44,506 bases of DNA, taken from positions 1 to 44,506 of the forward strand of contig SEDW01000001.1 in the NCBI GenBank assembly GCA_004193325.1, given 5' to 3'. The position numbers and the translations under genes are program-made. The DNA is from Pseudomonadota bacterium (GTDB taxonomy: Bacteria; Bdellovibrionota_B; Oligoflexia; Oligoflexales; Oligoflexaceae). The notes beneath the pieces were generated by a model. It ran no database searches. It was given only the letters and a program-made list of their open reading frames with translations, and had not been told where the DNA came from. This document shows positions 41,997 through 44,506 of this stretch, piece by piece (the first letter of the stretch is position 1; each line of letters opens with the position of its first letter).

Positions 41997-43400
41997 TCAG
42001 TGGGAACCAGGAACAGGCGCCGCTTGACTGCCAAGCACATACACTGTTGCGCGTTTTTGAAGTTCGTAAGATATCGTTGCCTGGGCGAAATTCGTCTGCG
42101 CCTGGAAAAGAGCAATTTGAGCTGCCGACAGATCGATAAAACTTAACGCCCCCACTTCATAGCGACCTGAGCTAACTTCAAAGGCTTTTTGAGCGGCTCT
42201 TAAACCAACCTGAGAAGTCTGCATTTGCTGAACAGCCGCATCGCGATCGTTGATCATCTGCTTCACTTCACCGACGACTTGATTGCGATAATCCTCGCTA
42301 TCGATCTTCGCTCTATAGGCTATGCCTCGAGCCACAGACACTGACGACCGGGTTAGGCCGCGGTCGAAAATATTCCAGGTCATGGCCAAACCATAGGTGT
42401 AGTTCGCATGATCCTCCAGCTGCTGACCCAGTGAATCCTCTTCGGCAGGAGCCACATCCACTCCGTTCACTCGCTGGAAATCAAACTTACGGCTCAGAGC
42501 TCCGTAGGTCGCGACAAAATCGAGTCGAGGGTAGTAGGGTGCCTGAGCGACATTCACATCCTCACGCGTCGCCTCCGCAATCTTTTGGCTGGCGTCGTAG
42601 TCCGCGCGGCGCTTGAGAGCTTCTTCCGTAAGATTGCTAATCTCCTGATCTCGAATCGCAGGATTTTGTACAGGCTGAACGTTTTGTGCGAGCACCGGCT
42701 CGACAAAGGTCACAGCTTCTCTTGGATCCATGCGAAGCTTTTTGAGCAGAACAATTTTATCCGTTTCGAAGCGATTTTTAGCTGAAATCAATGCCGATTC
42801 ATCAGCACTGGTCTGTGCCTGCTGGCGAAAAAAATCAGCCAGACTTCTGGCCCCAACCTGACTTTGTGCTTCGAGGAGTTTCGTTCGATCCTGTGAGATC
42901 TTAAAGTTTGCTTCAGCTATTGAGATCAATTTTGCATCGAGAATCACCTGCAGGAAAGACTGGGCAACATCAAGCGCAACCTGCTCTTTAGCTCGCTCAA
43001 AGGTCCTATCGGCCGCAAGTTTTTTGTCTTTGATCGAACGATAATTCGAAAGATCAGAGAGACCGTTAAAAAGGTTCAGCACGGTCGATATCTGGTAATT
43101 GGAGCCATAACTTGATCCATCGATCAAGGCTGGAGCTGCGGTTGCCACGAAGAGTTTGCCTCGAGAGGCATTATAATTCGCCTGGGCTGTTACGTTAGGC
43201 AGCCACTGCAGATAACTCTGAATCAGTTGTTCCGCTCGAACATCGGAATCCACATCAGCTTTTAAAACAGTGCTGGCTTCCTTCATGGCGATCGCGATGC
43301 TGTCATCGAGTGTCAGCGCTCTGCTGCCAGTCTGGGCCAGAGCTCCAGCACTCAAGAAGAGGGGAAGGAAGAGCGCGAGATGGTTGGGACCAAAGTTCAT
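41997..43400 (-). CDS. TolC-family outer-membrane efflux channel protein
   Basis: This is a 467-residue TolC/OEP protein. The signal peptide is about MNFGPNHLALFLPLFLSAGALA. Two repeats of the coiled-coil hairpin follow; ALTLDDSIAIAMKEAS and the matching VGARSLADFFRQQAQTSADESAL and VGALSFIDLSAAQIALFQAQTNF segments (in parts) are typical. Members form the trimeric exit duct of RND or type I export systems. The start overlaps the stop of the adaptor gene as ATGA, so the two are translationally coupled. The inner-membrane pump is probably upstream, beyond the window or elsewhere. Confidence 0.93.
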   Translation of the reverse strand: MNFGPNHLALFLPLFLSAGALAQTGSRALTLDDSIAIAMKEASTVLKADVDSDVRAEQLIQSYLQWLPNVTAQANYNASRGKLFVATAAPALIDGSSYGSNYQISTVLNLFNGLSDLSNYRSIKDKKLAADRTFERAKEQVALDVAQSFLQVILDAKLISIAEANFKISQDRTKLLEAQSQVGARSLADFFRQQAQTSADESALISAKNRFETDKIVLLKKLRMDPREAVTFVEPVLAQNVQPVQNPAIRDQEISNLTEEALKRRADYDASQKIAEATREDVNVAQAPYYPRLDFVATYGALSRKFDFQRVNGVDVAPAEEDSLGQQLEDHANYTYGLAMTWNIFDRGLTRSSVSVARGIAYRAKIDSEDYRNQVVGEVKQMINDRDAAVQQMQTSQVGLRAAQKAFEVSSGRYEVGALSFIDLSAAQIALFQAQTNFAQATISYELQKRATVYVLGSQAAPVPGSH

Positions 43401-44506
43401 TTACGAACCTCATTTCCCGCTGCTGCGGGCTGAGCTGGTGAAGCTGGTGTAGCCGATCCAGCTGCAGGAACAGCCGCTGCTGCAGGTTTCGCATCTTCAA
43501 TTGGCCGAACCTTAGTCAGAGCAGCTATGGAGTTACCTACACCCATGACCACCCGTTGGCCCTCTTCAATGCCAGACGAGATCTTTGCCTTTTCGCCGGA
43601 GTTTTCTGAGACGCGCACTTCTTTAAAGTCGAGCTGATCCTGATCATTCAGAACAGCGGCAAAAGTCTGAGTGCCTCGCAGAACCAAAGCATCGGAAGGG
43701 ATCTCAATTCCAGGCGAAGAACTAAGCTGCATGCTTACGTTGACAAGACTTCCCGCCACGATTTGACTCTTGCCATTATCAAGATCGATTTCGGTTAGGA
43801 GCATTCTTGTGCGTTCGTCGAGCTGGCCTGAGATTCGCGCAATTTTTCCGCTGTAGATGGCATCAGGATGTTCGGTAACGCTCACTTCTACAGTTGTTCC
43901 GACCTTTGCATAGGACGCCTCCCGCTGATCGAGATAAACGTAGATGCGCAGTTGATCCAGTTGAGAGATCGAGAGTAGGGGTAGAGCTCCTGTTTGAGCG
44001 TTGGTAGCATTCTGAACCAATGCGCCGGGATCAGCGAATCGAGACGTGATCGTGCCATCGAATGGCGCGCGAATCGTCTGGTATTGCCTCTGGGCCTCCT
44101 GGGCACTCAAACGGGCAGCCGACACTTCCGAATCAGCAAAAGCCTGATCGGCCTCCTGTTGAGAGACGAGCTGACGATCGAGAAGCGACTTGATACGTTC
44201 GGCGATCAGACGTTTGTTCTTCGCTTCGGATTGCGCAGCGATGTAGGCCTGCTCGGTTTCGGGAGATTCAATAGTGGCAAGGACCTGACCCTTTTTCACT
44301 CGATCGCCTTTATCAACCCGCATATCCTTGAGATAGCCACTGATCTTGGCGTAAAGGGTCACAGTCGAATACGCTCGTGCCTCACCCGAAAACTTGGCTG
44401 TTCTATTCGTCGCGGACGCAACAGCCTTCGCCACCCGGACCTTAGGACCAAGAGCGAGTTCTTTTTCGCGTTCCTCACGTTCCCGACTCACAGACTGCTG
44501 CTTGTA
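43397..44506 (-). CDS. RND/HlyD-family periplasmic adaptor protein, 5'-truncated
   Basis: At least 369 residues of a membrane fusion protein are visible. The lipoyl half-motifs are TLYAKISGYLKDMRVDKGDRVKKGQVLATIE and, after a helical hairpin, IRAPFDGTITSRFADPGALV (in parts). Beta-barrel (LRIYVYLDQREASYAKVG) and membrane-proximal domains follow, then an Ala/Pro-rich tail. The frame is open to the window edge. No N-terminal membrane anchor or signal is seen, so the true start lies outside; a GTG at 44491 is only internal. It links an inner-membrane pump with the TolC-like channel encoded next. Confidence 0.93.
   Translation of the reverse strand, partial: YKQQSVSREREEREKELALGPKVRVAKAVASATNRTAKFSGEARAYSTVTLYAKISGYLKDMRVDKGDRVKKGQVLATIESPETEQAYIAAQSEAKNKRLIAERIKSLLDRQLVSQQEADQAFADSEVSAARLSAQEAQRQYQTIRAPFDGTITSRFADPGALVQNATNAQTGALPLLSISQLDQLRIYVYLDQREASYAKVGTTVEVSVTEHPDAIYSGKIARISGQLDERTRMLLTEIDLDNGKSQIVAGSLVNVSMQLSSSPGIEIPSDALVLRGTQTFAAVLNDQDQLDFKEVRVSENSGEKAKISSGIEEGQRVVMGVGNSIAALTKVRPIEDAKPAAAAVPAAGSATPASPAQPAAAGNEVRK

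Overview
The window reads as a continuous piece of a Gram-negative bacterial chromosome. There is no IS element, phage gene, CRISPR array or rRNA operon. Lipoprotein signal peptides, a TolC-type outer membrane channel with its periplasmic adaptor, outer-membrane barrel candidates, a bactofilin and an MglA-like small GTPase fit a deltaproteobacterial or Bdellovibrionota (Oligoflexia-like) host. That placement is inferred from gene content only. Several starts are TTG or GTG with good Shine-Dalgarno sites (lysC, dnaX, the bactofilin, both glycosyltransferases, the flavin reductase).

Region 1 to 6.3 kb: a truncated RlmI-type methyltransferase, then ald, a PhnP-like metallo-hydrolase and recQ on the minus strand. 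An aspartate kinase lies on the plus strand and ends at a bidirectional terminator. Region 5.5 to 10.2 kb is one minus-strand unit in transcription order: tRNA-Ser(GGA), SRP RNA, dnaX, a divergent MglA-family GTPase, an unknown protein and an exported barrel candidate. Region 10.2 to 15.8 kb encodes the 2-oxoglutarate dehydrogenase complex in the order sucB-lpdA-sucA. Region 16 to 19 kb holds two small lipoprotein genes, a bactofilin, a divergently transcribed unknown gene and a small PC4-like gene.

Region 19.1 to 24.1 kb reads leftward: two GT4 glycosyltransferases, asnS, rplM and rpsI. The rplM promoter is clearly visible. Region 24.3 to 28.3 kb contains an overlapping pair (glycerophosphodiester phosphodiesterase and lysophospholipase-like hydrolase). 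It converges on sdaA plus a nitronate monooxygenase-like gene. typA (28.6 to 30.5 kb) is preceded by about 790 bases without a convincing gene, and this stretch is unusually rich in inverted repeats. ddaH follows.

Region 32.3 to 44.5 kb is a mosaic of short units: a small lipoprotein, trmO, an orphan GspG-like pseudopilin, a CitMHS transporter, a sorbosone-dehydrogenase-like lipoprotein, a PepSY protein, a flavin reductase, a His-rich SEC-C protein, a DUF481-like protein, a PilZ protein, proline iminopeptidase, a GNAT acetyltransferase and a TolC/HlyD efflux pair running off the right edge. Most of the window is housekeeping. The points most worth a second look are the structured tract upstream of typA, the MglA homologue with altered catalytic motifs, the hydrolase-like lipoprotein lacking a nucleophile, and several long inverted repeats in 5' regions.
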